Shown here: one piece after another, positions 48,915 through 60,390 of the stretch
Numbering within the stretch: position 1 is the stretch's first letter
Layout of the letters: the number at the start of each line of letters is the position of its first letter
Source of the DNA: Sphagnum magellanicum
Lineage: Eukaryota > Streptophyta > Sphagnopsida > Sphagnales > Sphagnaceae
DNA length: 64,000 nucleotides
NCBI GenBank assembly: GCA_021904315.1
Contig: CM038908.1
Coordinates: forward strand, 32,230,001-32,294,000
Reading direction: 5' to 3'
Notes under the pieces: generated by a model
What the model was told of the DNA's origin: nothing
Seen by the model: only the letters and a program-made list of their open reading frames with translations
Database searches by the model: none
Translations under genes and position numbers: made by a program

Positions 48915-49705
48915 GTGGCTATCATCCGTCAGAAGATTTAGCCAAATGTGGCTATAAGCCAGAAATAAAATAAAAATCTATAATCATCCTTCTATATTTT
49001 TGGCTACACAATGAAAACTAAATGTTCGAATTTGGAGATTACTATTATTATTATTTTCCTCACTTCTGCAGACTGAAAACCTTCAAAATCACCTATTCTT
49101 ATTTTTTAATTTCGCCAGTAAGAAAAAAGCTGCTTCTGAGGTGCTGCTGGTGGAACTTAATACCAAGTCGGAGAAAGGATACACGCGCCCTGGTAAAGAA
49201 CAACCCACTATTCTTTCCCACAACCACACACTTGTACAATCATGCTTGTCAGATCATACACGAAATGGGTCAATTTCACGGTAAACTCCTGCACGCAGCT
49301 GAGCTCTCATGTTCTGTGCAAGCTCCTGTTGTGTTGTCTCTTTAATCATCCTTCTGTATTTTTGGCTACACAATGAAATATGCGAATTTGGGGATTATTA
49401 TTATTATTATTTTCCACACTTCGGCGTACTGAAAAGCTTCAAAATCACTTATTCTTAATTTTTCATTTCGCCAGTAAAAAAAACGCCACTTTTAAGGTGC
49501 TGCTGGCGGAACTTAATACCAAGTCTGAAAAAGGGTACGCGCAGCCTGGAACAGAAATTGTACAACCCACTATTTCTCCGTACAACCACACAATTGTAGG
49601 CCGGCAATAATCATGCTGGTCAGATCATAAACGACATGGCTCAATTTGGTGGTAAATTGCAGCTGAGCTCTCGTGTTGTGTGCAAGCTCTTGTTGTGTGC
49701 AGTCA
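48915..49705. repeat. Element related to 35650-36256, with an internal tandem duplication of about 361 bp
   Basis: The start TTTAGCCAAATGTGGCTATA (about 48943-48962) and the following TAATCATCCTTCT, TTTTGGCTACACAATGAAA, (ATT)n and CGCCAGTAAG order match the 35.65 kb element. The block beginning TAATCATCCTTCT at 48981 is repeated from 49342. It keeps GGTGCTGCTGG, GGAACTTAATACCAAGTC, CAACCACACA and AGCTGAGCTCTC in the same order, with moderate divergence. Confidence 0.8.
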
Positions 49706-51413
49706 TTTGTTTTTAATCATTTTTGAAGTGTCGTAGTACTGGCGAGTATCCCCACACAGATTCAGTCATAGTTCGCCTAACCGGCCATACTTTTCTTCAG
49801 GAGCATTAAAAGTTTAGCCAGTAGGCATACTTGTGGCGACTCGCTCCTTAAAAAGGGGCGCATTCTGGCGAATTGATTTTAAGAAAAAAGGGGATTTTCG
49901 CCAGAAAATTTGGGCAGTGTCGCATTTTGGCGATTTTTCGCCAAAAAAACAAATGGCTGGTTCAACTTGTGTGCCAGAAACGCTCAGGGCTGCTCCAGTG
50001 CACGAGAACCCACTTGCATCCATTCTGGAGGAGCCTGCTGGCAGCATTTATGGAAAGCTCATAAGTACTACGTAGGCACCATTCAAAGGTTCATTCATTC
50101 CTACCGATTTATTGTGAATGCAAGAAAGTGGAACCTGAATGTGAATTCAAGCAAAAGGGCTGTAATTCTGTTTTCAATAATTTTTGTGAATGTGTTAAAT
50201 CATATTGTGAGAATGGAAATGAATGTGAGGGGTTCAACTTCAACAAATGTTTTTCTTTGGTAACATGCAGTTTTCAACATTTTCAAATAAGTTTCCAGCG
50301 TACTTGATAATTTCAAATTTGCAATTTTCTTTTGTATTTTCCTAATTTTAAAAATGCATTTTTTCACTTTAAACACAACTGCACATATTGAATACAAATT
50401 GGAATTTGGGATGAGGACATAACTTTCCTCTCAAGGTATTAAAGGTGGTTTAAAGGCACTAACGTTCCAAATTCCAGTGACAAGTAATGGGAACTGGTAT
50501 ATGGTGGGGTTTTTTTTGGAGTCTTCGGATGGTTGGCCATGGACCATTCCAAAGACAATCTCAAAAATAACTATTTTTTTTCTTATTAACTTTCTTAATA
50601 ACTATCTCTCACCTTTCCTAATGCTTTTCAAAATCAACTAATTTAAAATCTTATCCCAGGGTGGGTAAGGGGAATTTGGGTTGGCTAGCAGTTTAGGGGG
50701 GTGATGATTTTATTTTAAATTTTTCTTTGAGAGGGGGGAGGGTTGTTTTTCTTCCAGAGTGGGTGGGTTAGCGCCCTTAAATATTTAATTTTGGTTGTTG
50801 GAGTGGTGGGGATACTTGGATTTATCTCAAATTTTGTATGTTGGGTTTAGGTTCATGCTTTAGGATTTAAAGTTTAGGGTTTATGGGGTTGTGGAAGCTT
50901 TTCATTCAATGCGCTTGATGTTATATAAGTGGGAGGGATCCCGTTTTTGCCTCTTTTTTCAATCTCATTTCACTTGAAAGTTTCAAGTCTTCCATTTCAT
51001 TTGGGAGTGTCACCTAAATTGAATGTTTTTAAACTTTTGGAAGTCCCATTTCATTTTTCTTTTTGAACATTCATTCCACTTGTTATCTATGAAGTTCATT
51101 TTATTACATTTTGATTTGAGTTCCTCTAGTAGTGATGAGGAGTTGCTACTAAAGGAGTTGACAAGGAATTGTTTTTAAAGGAGTTGTCTGAAGAAATTAC
51201 AGGAAATGATCAAATTGCAATGCAAGCAATAATAGCTTGTACGACATTTAAAAATATTTCACATCAATCGAGTTGGATGAAGAAAGTGGACAATCAATCA
51301 ATCTTGATGTAGGTGTGTGAAACATCTTAGTGACCATGCAGGGCACATCAGGTTTGTTTGAATCTCTCACCAACTTCACTTTGGGAAAATTAAAAATTTG
51401 AAGAATTAGTGTT
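49706..51413. other. Intergenic
   Basis: GGCGAATT and TTCGCC motifs cluster near 49855-49945, possibly the far end of the preceding element. A TTTAGGGTTT telo-box lies near 50873-50883. Open frames here are short and unrecognised. Confidence 0.45.
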
Positions 51414-52110
51414 GTGATCCCAATCATTATTAATTATGCAAAGTCTATAGGGGAATCACACTGCTCTATTAGACAATCATCCAAGTTTGCCCTAGAACAA
51501 TGTTTGTTTAGTTTCATTTTGTTCATGAAACATGACAATGTGACTAAATATGATGCCTTCATTTGGAATTGGAGCAAAAGTGCAATAAATGACAATGAAA
51601 TATTTATTGCATCTTGCATCAATTTTACAATTGCCAACGAGATTTGTTAGCCCATTGTTGAGTAGCAACACATTTTAGTGACACGACTTCCACAATTCCA
51701 AGGTTACATTGAATCTATTGATGGGACCCTCATCAAAATTTATAATCCTTGCAAAAATTTGTCCCATTGTAGCCAATTTAATGGGCAAAAAAATATTTAC
51801 TACATGCACAACACAATTGTGATGGACCATCGTGGATTGTTCATTTATTTGGATTTTAGGTACCCAAGGTCATACCATGACATCAATATCCTTTACCAAT
51901 TGGACATTCACAAATCATGGTGTTAGTATTTTGTCCACATAATGGGTATTTTGAGTGCTTATTGGATGACCTTGGTTACATGGGTGAGGACATGTTTGTG
52001 ATGCATCGCATTGAAAGGCATGAGTTGGTGCTTGGAATTCATATGGATGTTATTAAAACATACAACAAGATGCATGAAGGTTTGACATCTCATTTTATTT
52101 TAAGGTTTGA
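51414..52110 (+). pseudogene. PIF/Harbinger-like (HARBI1-type) transposase relic
   Basis: A plus-strand frame from 51414 to about 51940 carries ANEIC, RLPQFQGYIESIDGTLIKI, DHRGLFIYLDFRYP and YHDINIL, broken by two TAG codons near 51648 and 51660 and one near 51924. After a frameshift near 51945 a second frame gives YFECLLDDLGYMGEDMFVM and VIKTYNKMHEG. The SIDGT and YHDIN aspartates fit the first two catalytic acids of PIF/Harbinger transposases. The expected third acid (EWGIGG region) is lost beyond 52080. No TIRs were identified around it. Confidence 0.75.
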
Positions 52111-52263
52111 TTTTGGTTTTGGGTCATTGGGCAATGCTACTTCTTCCTTCCCTATTGTTAAATCACACCAGATTGCTTGGCCATTCCTTGTCCCTTGTAG
52201 CTTCCAATACTCCTACACATGCCAATATTTGAAACCTTAGTGATGAGGTGCATTCAATCAATG

Positions 52264-53540
52264 CCTTGACTATTCATCCTTGCTCCCTTGCAGATGGTAA
52301 AGACCTTCTTGAACAAACGAAATAGTCACAAAATAAGAGGAACTCAATGTGAAGAGTTGCAATTTTTTCCATAAAGGGATGAGCTCAGGGTGACACTGAA
52401 AATGTATATTGACATCAAACAAGATCTAAAACACATTTTTCTCCAAAATTTGGTAATAAAATCTAAGTTTTTTTTTTTTTCATTTTTGTTCTCATTATGA
52501 CTATAATTTTTTATCAAATATTTCAAATGATGTGCAATTAATGTTTGGGTCTAACTTTTGAAATTCATTTAACCCCAAGGTGAAGAAAGGACCTAAAGGC
52601 AAGGTTATTTAAACCACAACCTCAATATGCAGATGATACTTAATAATGATTTCTTGTGCTCTTCAATATCGCTTAACAATTGAAGCTGAACTCTTATCAC
52701 ACATAAGAAGCAAGGAATATCAATGTTAGTGCAACTAGAGGATAGGGTTCATTGACATGGCCTTATGACACACGGAATTTGTGGCTCACCGATAATTCAA
52801 CTTTGATTGCAGAATCATCACTATTATTCTTTTATTACCGCTGCATCACTTGTTAAAAAAAACAAATTTAATTCTTCAACAAAACCAAGTGGGCAACTTA
52901 TGGAGGCCATGCCAACATGGCAAGTGATATTCCCCAGTTAATGAGCAGTGGTAGCATGCTAGGAATAGGTCAAAAGTTAGATTTTAATGTACCTTGTTTC
53001 GAATCCAACTATTCATGTCTATTTGTGGATTTTCTTCTCCTCAACCTAAAAATCAACATTCACATTAAATAGGAAAAGATATAATACATTTGTGAGCAAT
53101 GTTGATAAACTTCTGGAAAGGTCAAAACAAACAATTGTGAACTTCTGAGCTTCCTGCACTGTTTAGAGTACATTAGAGATATACTTATACATGTGTGGCA
53201 GGTGTGAGTGGCAGAGTAACCCAAGACCCAATCTTCACATGCAGGAAGAATCTAAATTCAGACGATGGATCTCATAAGAAGCCAAAATGACATTCATAAA
53301 TTTACAATTGAGTGAACAAAAGGAGAAAAACTTTCAACTAAAATGAAGACAACTAAATTTACTCAACTGTGCATATGACTGGTACTCAAGCCACACAGGG
53401 ACTAGCGGTATGGGGCCCCAGTACTTAACCTTTACTTCAGTGCACATGCCTATCCGTGTGGTTATGCTAATATCTGCCAATGTTTGCTCTGGGGTCAAGC
53501 TTTTCGGCAGCCAATAAGCAAACTGCCATGACTTTCTCAG
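52264..53540. repeat. Large imperfect duplication, copy A
   Basis: Copy A shares with copy B (54120-56405), in the same order, GAGTTGCAATTTTTTCCATAA-like DNA, GAGCTCAGGGTGACACT, CAGATGATACTT, CACCGATTCAACTTTGATTG, CATGGCAAGTGATA, GGTAGCATGCTAG, AACTTCTGAGCTTCCT, CTTCACATGCAGGAAGAAT and ACTGCCATGACTTTCTC. It is mostly non-coding. The identity of the duplicated unit is unknown; it may be two copies of one non-autonomous element. Confidence 0.8.
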
Positions 53541-53708
53541 TCATTGCACGCATAAGCAAATCATTTTTTAGGATTCCAACTAGTGAATGCTAATTCCTTC
53601 CAGCAATCCCAGATTTATCACCTCTGCTAGATAAAACTACATCTGATAAGGAGAACGATTCAGTGTGCTGAAAGGGTGACTGAGTTGGGAGAGGATAATA
53701 GATTCCTA

Positions 53709-54095
53709 ACGAGCTCTGTCCGGGGCTGGTTTTGGGCCTGACAGTGCAGCCATGTGGAGAACTGCGTTGTTCTGAGGCAGGGTTTTATAAATTTTGTCCT
53801 TTTCAACTATGTGTCTGCATTAAATTTGAAAATTAAAAGCCCCTCCGCAGTGCTCGATGGTATGCCAGTGGCTAATTCTATGTCTCGTGCAGGGGAGGTT
53901 GTGGGGTTTCAATGCCTGTGCCGGCAATGCGAAAACACTTGTCCAGGATATTGGCAATTAAAGGGTTCATTCTTCACTTTTTTTGAAGAACTGAAGAACA
54001 TTGAAAACCGGGTTGCATGGTTTCTTGCAGAACCGTGCAAGGGCCAAAAAAAGTGTGCAAAAAGACAAGGCAAACCAGCGCCAGACAGAGCTCGT
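53709..54095. mobile_element. 387-bp inverted-repeat element flanked by TA, carrying an ORF
   Basis: The left end reads ACGAGCTCTGTCCGGGGCTG and the right end, complemented, reads ACGAGCTCTGTCTGGCGCTG. The 24-bp repeats differ at two positions, and TA flanks both ends (53707-53708 and 54096-54097). It sits between the two copies of the large duplication. Confidence 0.8.
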
Positions 54096-54098
54096 TAA
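53754..54098 (+). CDS. Hypothetical 114-aa ORF inside the 53.7-kb inverted-repeat element
   Basis: The open frame fills nearly the whole element and ends just past its right end. It is not a family I recognise. Visible features are an N-terminal hydrophobic stretch (FINFVLFNYVSALNL), a cysteine cluster (FQCLCRQCENTCPGYW, residues about 52-67), an acidic helix-like stretch (FFEELKNIENR) and a very basic C-terminus (KGQKKCAKRQGK). The cluster C-x-C-x2-C-x3-C could bind metal. Small elements with open frames by chance are common, so this may not be translated. Confidence 0.35.
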   Translation: MENCVVLRQGFINFVLFNYVSALNLKIKSPSAVLDGMPVANSMSRAGEVVGFQCLCRQCENTCPGYWQLKGSFFTFFEELKNIENRVAWFLAEPCKGQKKCAKRQGKPAPDRAR

Positions 54099-54119
54099 GG
54101 GTGTTTAGCACCTCGCCTG

Positions 54120-56405
54120 GCACATGGAATAGATCTTCTTAAACAAAACGAATATTCACAAATAAAGGGAACTCAAGAGTTGCAATTTTTTCATAAAGGG
54201 GAGCTCAGGGTGACACTAAGAAAGTACACTGACATTAAACGAGATTTAAAACTCAAATTTTCTCCCAACATTGGTAATAAAAAACGAATTTTAACTTAAG
54301 TTTTTAATTTGTTTTCAGTGTTGTTGTCACTGTAACTATTTAACAAATATTTCAAATCATGTGCAATTGATGATTGGATTTAACATTTAAAATTAATTCA
54401 AATCCTAATTTTAATGAAATTCGTTCACTTTATGAAAAACAAATATTTAAGAATGAAAAAAAAGTTTCATCCAAGGAATTAAAACCAAAGGCAAGGTTAT
54501 TTTAACAATAATTTCAATATACAGATGATACTTGGTAATGGTTTCTTGTGTTTTTCAATGTTATATATAAATTCACTTGGTTTTCCCATATGTTTATGAC
54601 GTGACATTTTGTTGCATAATCATTTTTTATATTTCTGCTGCGGAACCGGTCATAAGGAAAAGCATTTTCGTCTGGAACTGGCACCCCTAGGAAATCAGTT
54701 TGATTTTTACACAACTGTTCGTTCGTCCGTCTGTGACAAGGCATTTCGACTCGTTAATGGTCTCTGTGATGCCGATTCTGCAACCCCCCAAGAAATGAGT
54801 CGTAGAGACCGATTCTGCTACGTATTTGCTTCTTTTTTAATCTTTTTTTTGGATTTGTTTTTTCGGAAAAATCTAAGGCTACGTATTTGTTTCTTTTTTT
54901 ATCTTTTTTTTGGATTAAAAAATAAAAAATAAGAAATGGGCAGAAAAATCTAAGGTTACGTATTTGCTTCTTTTTTTATCTTTTTTTTTTGGATTTGTTT
55001 TTTCGGATTTTTCTCCCCTTCTCTTAAATTAACAAAAATGAAGAAAAAAATAAAAAATAAAAAATAAAAAATGGGCAGAAAAATCTAAGGCTACATATTT
55101 GCTTCTTTTTTTATCTTTTTTTTTTGGATTAAAAAATAAAAAATAAGAAATGGGCAGAAAAATCTAAGGCTACGTATTTGCTTCTTTTTTTATCTTTTTT
55201 TTTTGGATTTGTTTTTTCGAATTTTTCTCCCCTTCTCTTAAATTAACAAAAATGAAGATAAAAAATTAAAAATGGGCAAAAAAATCTAAGGCTACGTATT
55301 TGCTTCTTTTTTTATCTTTTTTTTTTGGATGACATCTAGCCAGCAGCTCCGAGGAGCATTCACAACAACCGTGCAGGAGGAGAGGTTGCTTTCGGTCCAA
55401 AGTAAGTAAGGGGGGGGGGGGCATGGGTGCATTATGCACCGAGTTCACACTAATATCACTTAACAACTGAAGCTGAACCCTATCACACATAATAAGGAAG
55501 TACACAAAGAAACAGTGTTATTAGTGTGATTAGAGGACAAGGTTCATTGGCACGGCCCTATAACAGATGGAATTTGTGGCTCACCAAATACTCGCATATT
55601 GAGCCATGCCCACCGATTCAACTTTGATTGCTGAATCAGCATTATTATACTTGTGTTAAATGGATGATTTGTACAACAATTTTTTTAAAAATTCTTCAAC
55701 AAAACCAAGTGGGCGAGCTATGGAGGTCATGGCAACATGGCAAGTGATAATCCTCAGTTAATGAGCAATGGTAGCATGCTAGTAATAGGTCAAAAGGTAA
55801 AATTTCACAAATCTAAAATTTAGTTTACCTCCTTTTCTATTTAATTATGGATGTCTATTTATGAATTTTCTTCTCCTCAACATTAAAAAAAAACATTCAC
55901 ATTGAATATTAAAAAACATGACTCAATTTTTAGCAATGTTTATAAAGTTCTCGGAAAAGGTCAAAACACACAATAGTAAACTTCTGAGCTTCCTACAGGG
56001 TTTAGGGTAACCCCCTGATTTCCCTCAGGAAAACCTTCTTTTCGAGATATACCTATACATGAGGGGCAGGTGGGAGTGGCAGAGTAACCCAGGACCCAAT
56101 CTTCACATGCAGGAAGAATCTAAGTACAGACAATGTATCTCAAGAAGCCAAACTGACATTCATAAAATTAATAATTCAGTGAACCCAAGGAGAGAAATTT
56201 TCAACTAAAATGAAGACAACTAAATTTACTCAAATGTGCATATCACCGGTACTCACGCCACACAGGGACCAGCCGCATTTTGGCACCAGTACTTCACCTT
56301 TACTTCAGTGCACATGCTTATCCATGTGGTCATGCGAATATCTCCCAATGTTTGCTGTTGGGCCGAGTTTTTCTGCAACCAATAGGCAAACTGCCATGAC
56401 TTTCT
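54120..56405. repeat. Large imperfect duplication, copy B, interrupted by about 890 bp
   Basis: Colinear with 52264-53540. The alignment breaks near 54560 and resumes near 55448. The interruption contains a T-rich tandem array and a poly-G run (55410-55421). Confidence 0.8.
54818..55330. repeat. T-rich tandem array
   Basis: CTACGTATTTGCTTC (or close variants) recurs at about 54818, 54879, 54956, 55091, 55170 and 55292. Each is followed by TTTTTTTATCTTTTTTTT and GGATT, and most copies are preceded by GGGCAGAAAAATCTAAGG. Short (about 78 bp) and long (about 121-135 bp) units alternate. The long form adds TTCTCCCCTTCTCTTAAATT and an A-rich segment. Confidence 0.85.
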
Positions 56406-57119
56406 CCTTCATTCCAATTGCCCATCATAATCAGTTCCAACCCTTCATCAATTCTCTCAATTCTATTGCATGATGATGAGCAGCCCTCTTGGAATTGATT
56501 CCACCCTATTGAGCATTTCACCTTGCAACTTGCAAGCCCATAAATCCCAACACCCATATCTACTCAACCAAGTCTTCAGGTCAAATGTGCTAGACTTGTT
56601 CTTTCCTCAGAAAACAAAAGGACCAAATTGAACATTGCTGCCGAGAAACAGGGGATGGGAACAGGCCAAGGATCATCGCCTCAGCAGATTCATAATGGCG
56701 TAATTTGTCAAATGCGCTATTTACATTGGGTTTCCCACACATGCATGAAGCTTGCAATTGTTTGTGGGGTCACTAGTGAACAGTCTAAAGCGTGGGAATC
56801 TAGGGCCACCCTTCTGCCTGTCCTTCTGATCTTCTTTGTCCACATGGCATCTTTCATTTGTCTGATCTTCATTTTGCATGAGGAGGTGTTCCCTTAAAAT
56901 CCTTGTAGTTTCGTGCAAAATATAATCAATTCGATTCCAATAAACCCTTAGATTAAATAGCAATAAATTTCTCTAATTCAATGTGAAGTTTTAGGAAAAG
57001 TCTTTTGTCTCCATGTTTGTGTCGAACTTGTCATTCGTTTGGTAACATCCATCCAACAATTTTCCCATGTGTTCTCTAACTTAATGGAAATAATTCTTGG
57101 AGTAAATTCAAACTCCATC
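56406..57119. other. Intergenic
   Basis: Open frames of 75-89 codons on both strands here (56330-56963) show no family features. No element ends were found. Confidence 0.4.
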
Positions 57120-57430
57120 TTTCGACAACACCTCTCTACTTCTTAAATAAACCAATGCTTCTTGGCAAAACCTCTCAACTTCTTGGTTAATTTTTTTGTT
57201 TTTTGGCAAAACTTTTCTATTTGTGTGGCTAAACCTCTATCTCTTGGCAAAAAATCTCTTTACTTCATGGCTACACCTTTATTTCTTGGCAATACATTTT
57301 TATTTCATTACTAAAACTCTACCTACTGGCAAAACCTTTATGTATTTTAAACTAGAATTCTACTTCTTAACAAAACCTCTTTTCTTCATTGCTAAAGTTC
57401 AACCCGTTCACAAAACCTTTCATTAAACGC
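57120..57430. repeat. Degenerate GGCAAAAC/GGCTAAAC minisatellite, second locus
   Basis: Phrases TTGGCAAAACCTCT, CTTCATGGCTACACC and TTTATTTCTTGGCAA alternate as in 33840-34640. The two loci are 23 kb apart and share the same unit plan. Confidence 0.65.
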
Positions 57431-58059
57431 ATGATAGTTTTGGCATGAAACAATTCAATTTTCCTAATTTCTCTCCTGGTGGGTTTCATCTCTCCCTTTG
57501 TTTTTGGCTAGAGGGCAACAAAAGATGGTTTATCAAATGTGTTGTATAATAATTTCCAATTGTAAAATCCTAATTGTATAGTGGGCCTAAAAATCAAATG
57601 GACATTGGCAAAAGTAATGATAGACATGAGGTGGCAAACCATAATTCTCTTAAAAACATTTCCACCCTATAGTGATAAACTATAACCAGTAAAAGAAAAA
57701 CATGTATTTTCAACTAATCTTTGCGATTAAATTTTAATCACAAGAGACATTTTGCAATTAAAATCCCTTTAGTCGCCTAAAACAAGTTGCATGTGATAAA
57801 TTAGTCACAAATGGCAAAAGGTATTGTATAAAAGAAAAAGTCAACAAATACATTTCATCCTTTGACTCCATTGTATACATATTGTCACATGTGACTAAAA
57901 TATAACTATTTTGGCCACAACTGAACGCAAATGATGCGTTGCCACGTGTGTTGATATTTTATTATTATTATTTTGAAATAATCTAGGACGTTCAATTCAA
58001 ATACTTGGATGATCTTATATTTGGACATGTGGCATTAAAATTTTAATTTAATAAAAATA
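57431..58059. other. Intergenic
   Basis: AT-rich, without gene or clear repeat. Confidence 0.45.
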
Positions 58060-58290
58060 GTAATATTAAGTTGGTAGGTACCTAAGTAGGTACATAAATA
58101 AGTGCTTACAAACCTAGGCTACAAACCAACCTACCTACTTAGGTAAAAAAAAGGTAAATAGGCTCTATTTTCTTAGGTTAAGTACGTACTCATATAGGTA
58201 GGTATTTAAGTAGGTAGGTACATAGGTCGACCTAGGTGGGTAGGTCAAATTAAGTACCTACCTAATTAAATAGATAAGTAGGTTGCGAAG
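58060..58290. repeat. GGTA/TACC-rich degenerate tetranucleotide tract
   Basis: GTAGGTA, ACCTACCTA and TAAGTAGG recur on both strands over about 220 bp, irregularly spaced. Similar but shorter tracts occur near 13370-13420 and 34720-34760. Confidence 0.65.
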
Positions 58291-59508
58291 GTATGTATTT
58301 TAGAAATGTGCATAATTTATTTTTTTATTTTGGGTTAAGCCTTTTGATTAGCTCATCCCATGTGCACAAATTTTTTAATGTGAAATTGGATGACCACACC
58401 CCCTTGTTAATAAAGTGTTCAACATAGGTCTAAAAAATAAACAATATGGGATAGTTTTGAACTTGTGATTCCCTCACAAACCAAACTATAAATACAAAGC
58501 TTTCTTCATGCCTTACTTTCTTAATTTTTAGATTTCTAAACAATTCAAGTACTAAAAAATTAAATAATCATTTAATTAACAATGATTAACTTTACATATA
58601 TTTAAATTATAAATTACACACTACAAATATTCATTATTCATTATCAATTACTTAAATAACCAATAATTTCTTAATATTTAACAACTTAGCTATCTAGTTA
58701 TTCACAAAGTATTAATACATAACTCATAAATAATTAAATAACTAAACTATTTTATTACTTTTAAAAATCTGATCAAATTATATATAATATAATTAATGCA
58801 AAAAAATTAATGACTATAATCTAAAAATTAACTATTTTAAATATTTAAGTTAAAATTATTAACAATTGTTATTAGAAAGTAAATTTTTGCACGATTTTTA
58901 AAAAATTATTATTCAATTAATTCTATTACTTATTGTATAATTTCATTTATTTTTGTAAAAATTATCATAAATCGAGTAATTGTTTTCTCTTGGTAATTAT
59001 TAACTATAACTCCAATATTTTATTAAACATAAAATTAATTTTCATAATTTTTGTAAAACTACTATAAAATTTTATTCATAGATGATTAATCACAGAAGTT
59101 TTTATAATAATAATATTATTATATAATAATTAATGAAATTAAAGTCAGTAAAATAATTACTTTAACTACATTGTAATTTTTCAAAATTTTTAATTCAGGT
59201 TTGAAGTTATAAATTACAGAATGCGAATAATTATGTTCAATTAGAAAAACATTATGCACATATTAATTAATTCCTATCTGAAGTAGTTGCAATGATTTTA
59301 AAGTAATTTCACATTAATTACATTAATTAATTCCTTCGAATATAAGAATATAAATTGAATAATATATAAATCTATGTTATACCAATAATAATTTAATGTA
59401 AATTAGATTGAATAAAAATAATCATTTATAATTATTTATAAAAAAAATTTATTATGGATAACATTAGCAGAAAAAACCTTTATACTCAATCAATAATTTT
59501 TAATATGA
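58291..59508. other. Extremely AT-rich DNA
   Basis: Long runs of TAATTA, AATTAAT and ATAATT with hardly any G or C. No open frame of note. It leads directly into the satellite. Confidence 0.5.
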
Positions 59509-60390
59509 AAATATAAATTTAGGATTCCAAAATAGTAATTCAGAATTCAAATATCAAGTTTTTGATCAAATAAGTTTTTTGACCTTAAATAACAAATTTC
59601 AGAATTGAAATGTTAATTTTCAGATTCAAATAAGTATATTCAAACTGAAAATGTCCATTTTAAGACTCAATTAATAATTTTCTGAATTGAAATATTAATC
59701 TTGAAAATCCATATTAATCATTTGGAATTCAAATTTCAACTTTCAAGTCAAATGATTTCTTAAAATTTAAATTTAAAACTTCAGAATTCAAATATCAAAT
59801 TTCAAGTTCAAATAAAAATATTTAAAATTAAAATGTTGATTTTTAAATTCAATAATTTTCTTTGAATTGACATATTAATTTTTAGATTCGAAAATAATAA
59901 ATTAGAATTCAAATATCAGTTTTTAGATCAAATAAGTTTTTGAATTCAAATAAAAAATTCCAAACTTGAAATGTCAATTTTCAGATTCAAATAAGAATAT
60001 TCAAAATTGAAATGTCCATTTGGACTCAATCAATATATTTCAGACTAAAAATATTAATTTTCAGAATCCAAAATAATAATTTGGAATTAAATTTCAGGTT
60101 CAAATCAAATGAATATTTAAAATGTAAATGCAAAATTTTCAAAGTTGAACTATAAATTTTCATATTCATATAAAAATATTCAAAATTAAAATGTCCATTT
60201 GTATAATCAATTAATACTATTCTGAATTGAAATAGTAATTTTTGGATTCAAAAATACTAATTTAGAATTCAAATATCAATTTTTAGATCAGGTAAGCCTT
60301 CTTGAATTTAAATTTAAAATATCATATTCAAATCAAAAATTTGAAATTCAAATAGTGTTTTAAACAATTGAAATTTCAATTTTTAGATTC
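59509..60390. repeat. Degenerate AT-rich satellite, about 180-bp monomers, five copies
   Basis: Monomers begin near 59509, 59702, 59883, 60064 and 60244. Each has in order CCAAAATAATAATTT, GAATTCAAATATCA, a TTTTAGATCAAATAAG part, a CAGATTCAAATAA part, ATATTCAAAATTGAAATGTCC and CTGAATTGAAATATTAATTTT. Matching points of the AAATGTCCATTT block at about 59650, 59836, 60008 and 60187 give spacings of 186, 172 and 179 bp. Shorter ATTCAAAT-like sub-repeats lie inside. Further decayed material extends to about 60510. Confidence 0.8.
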
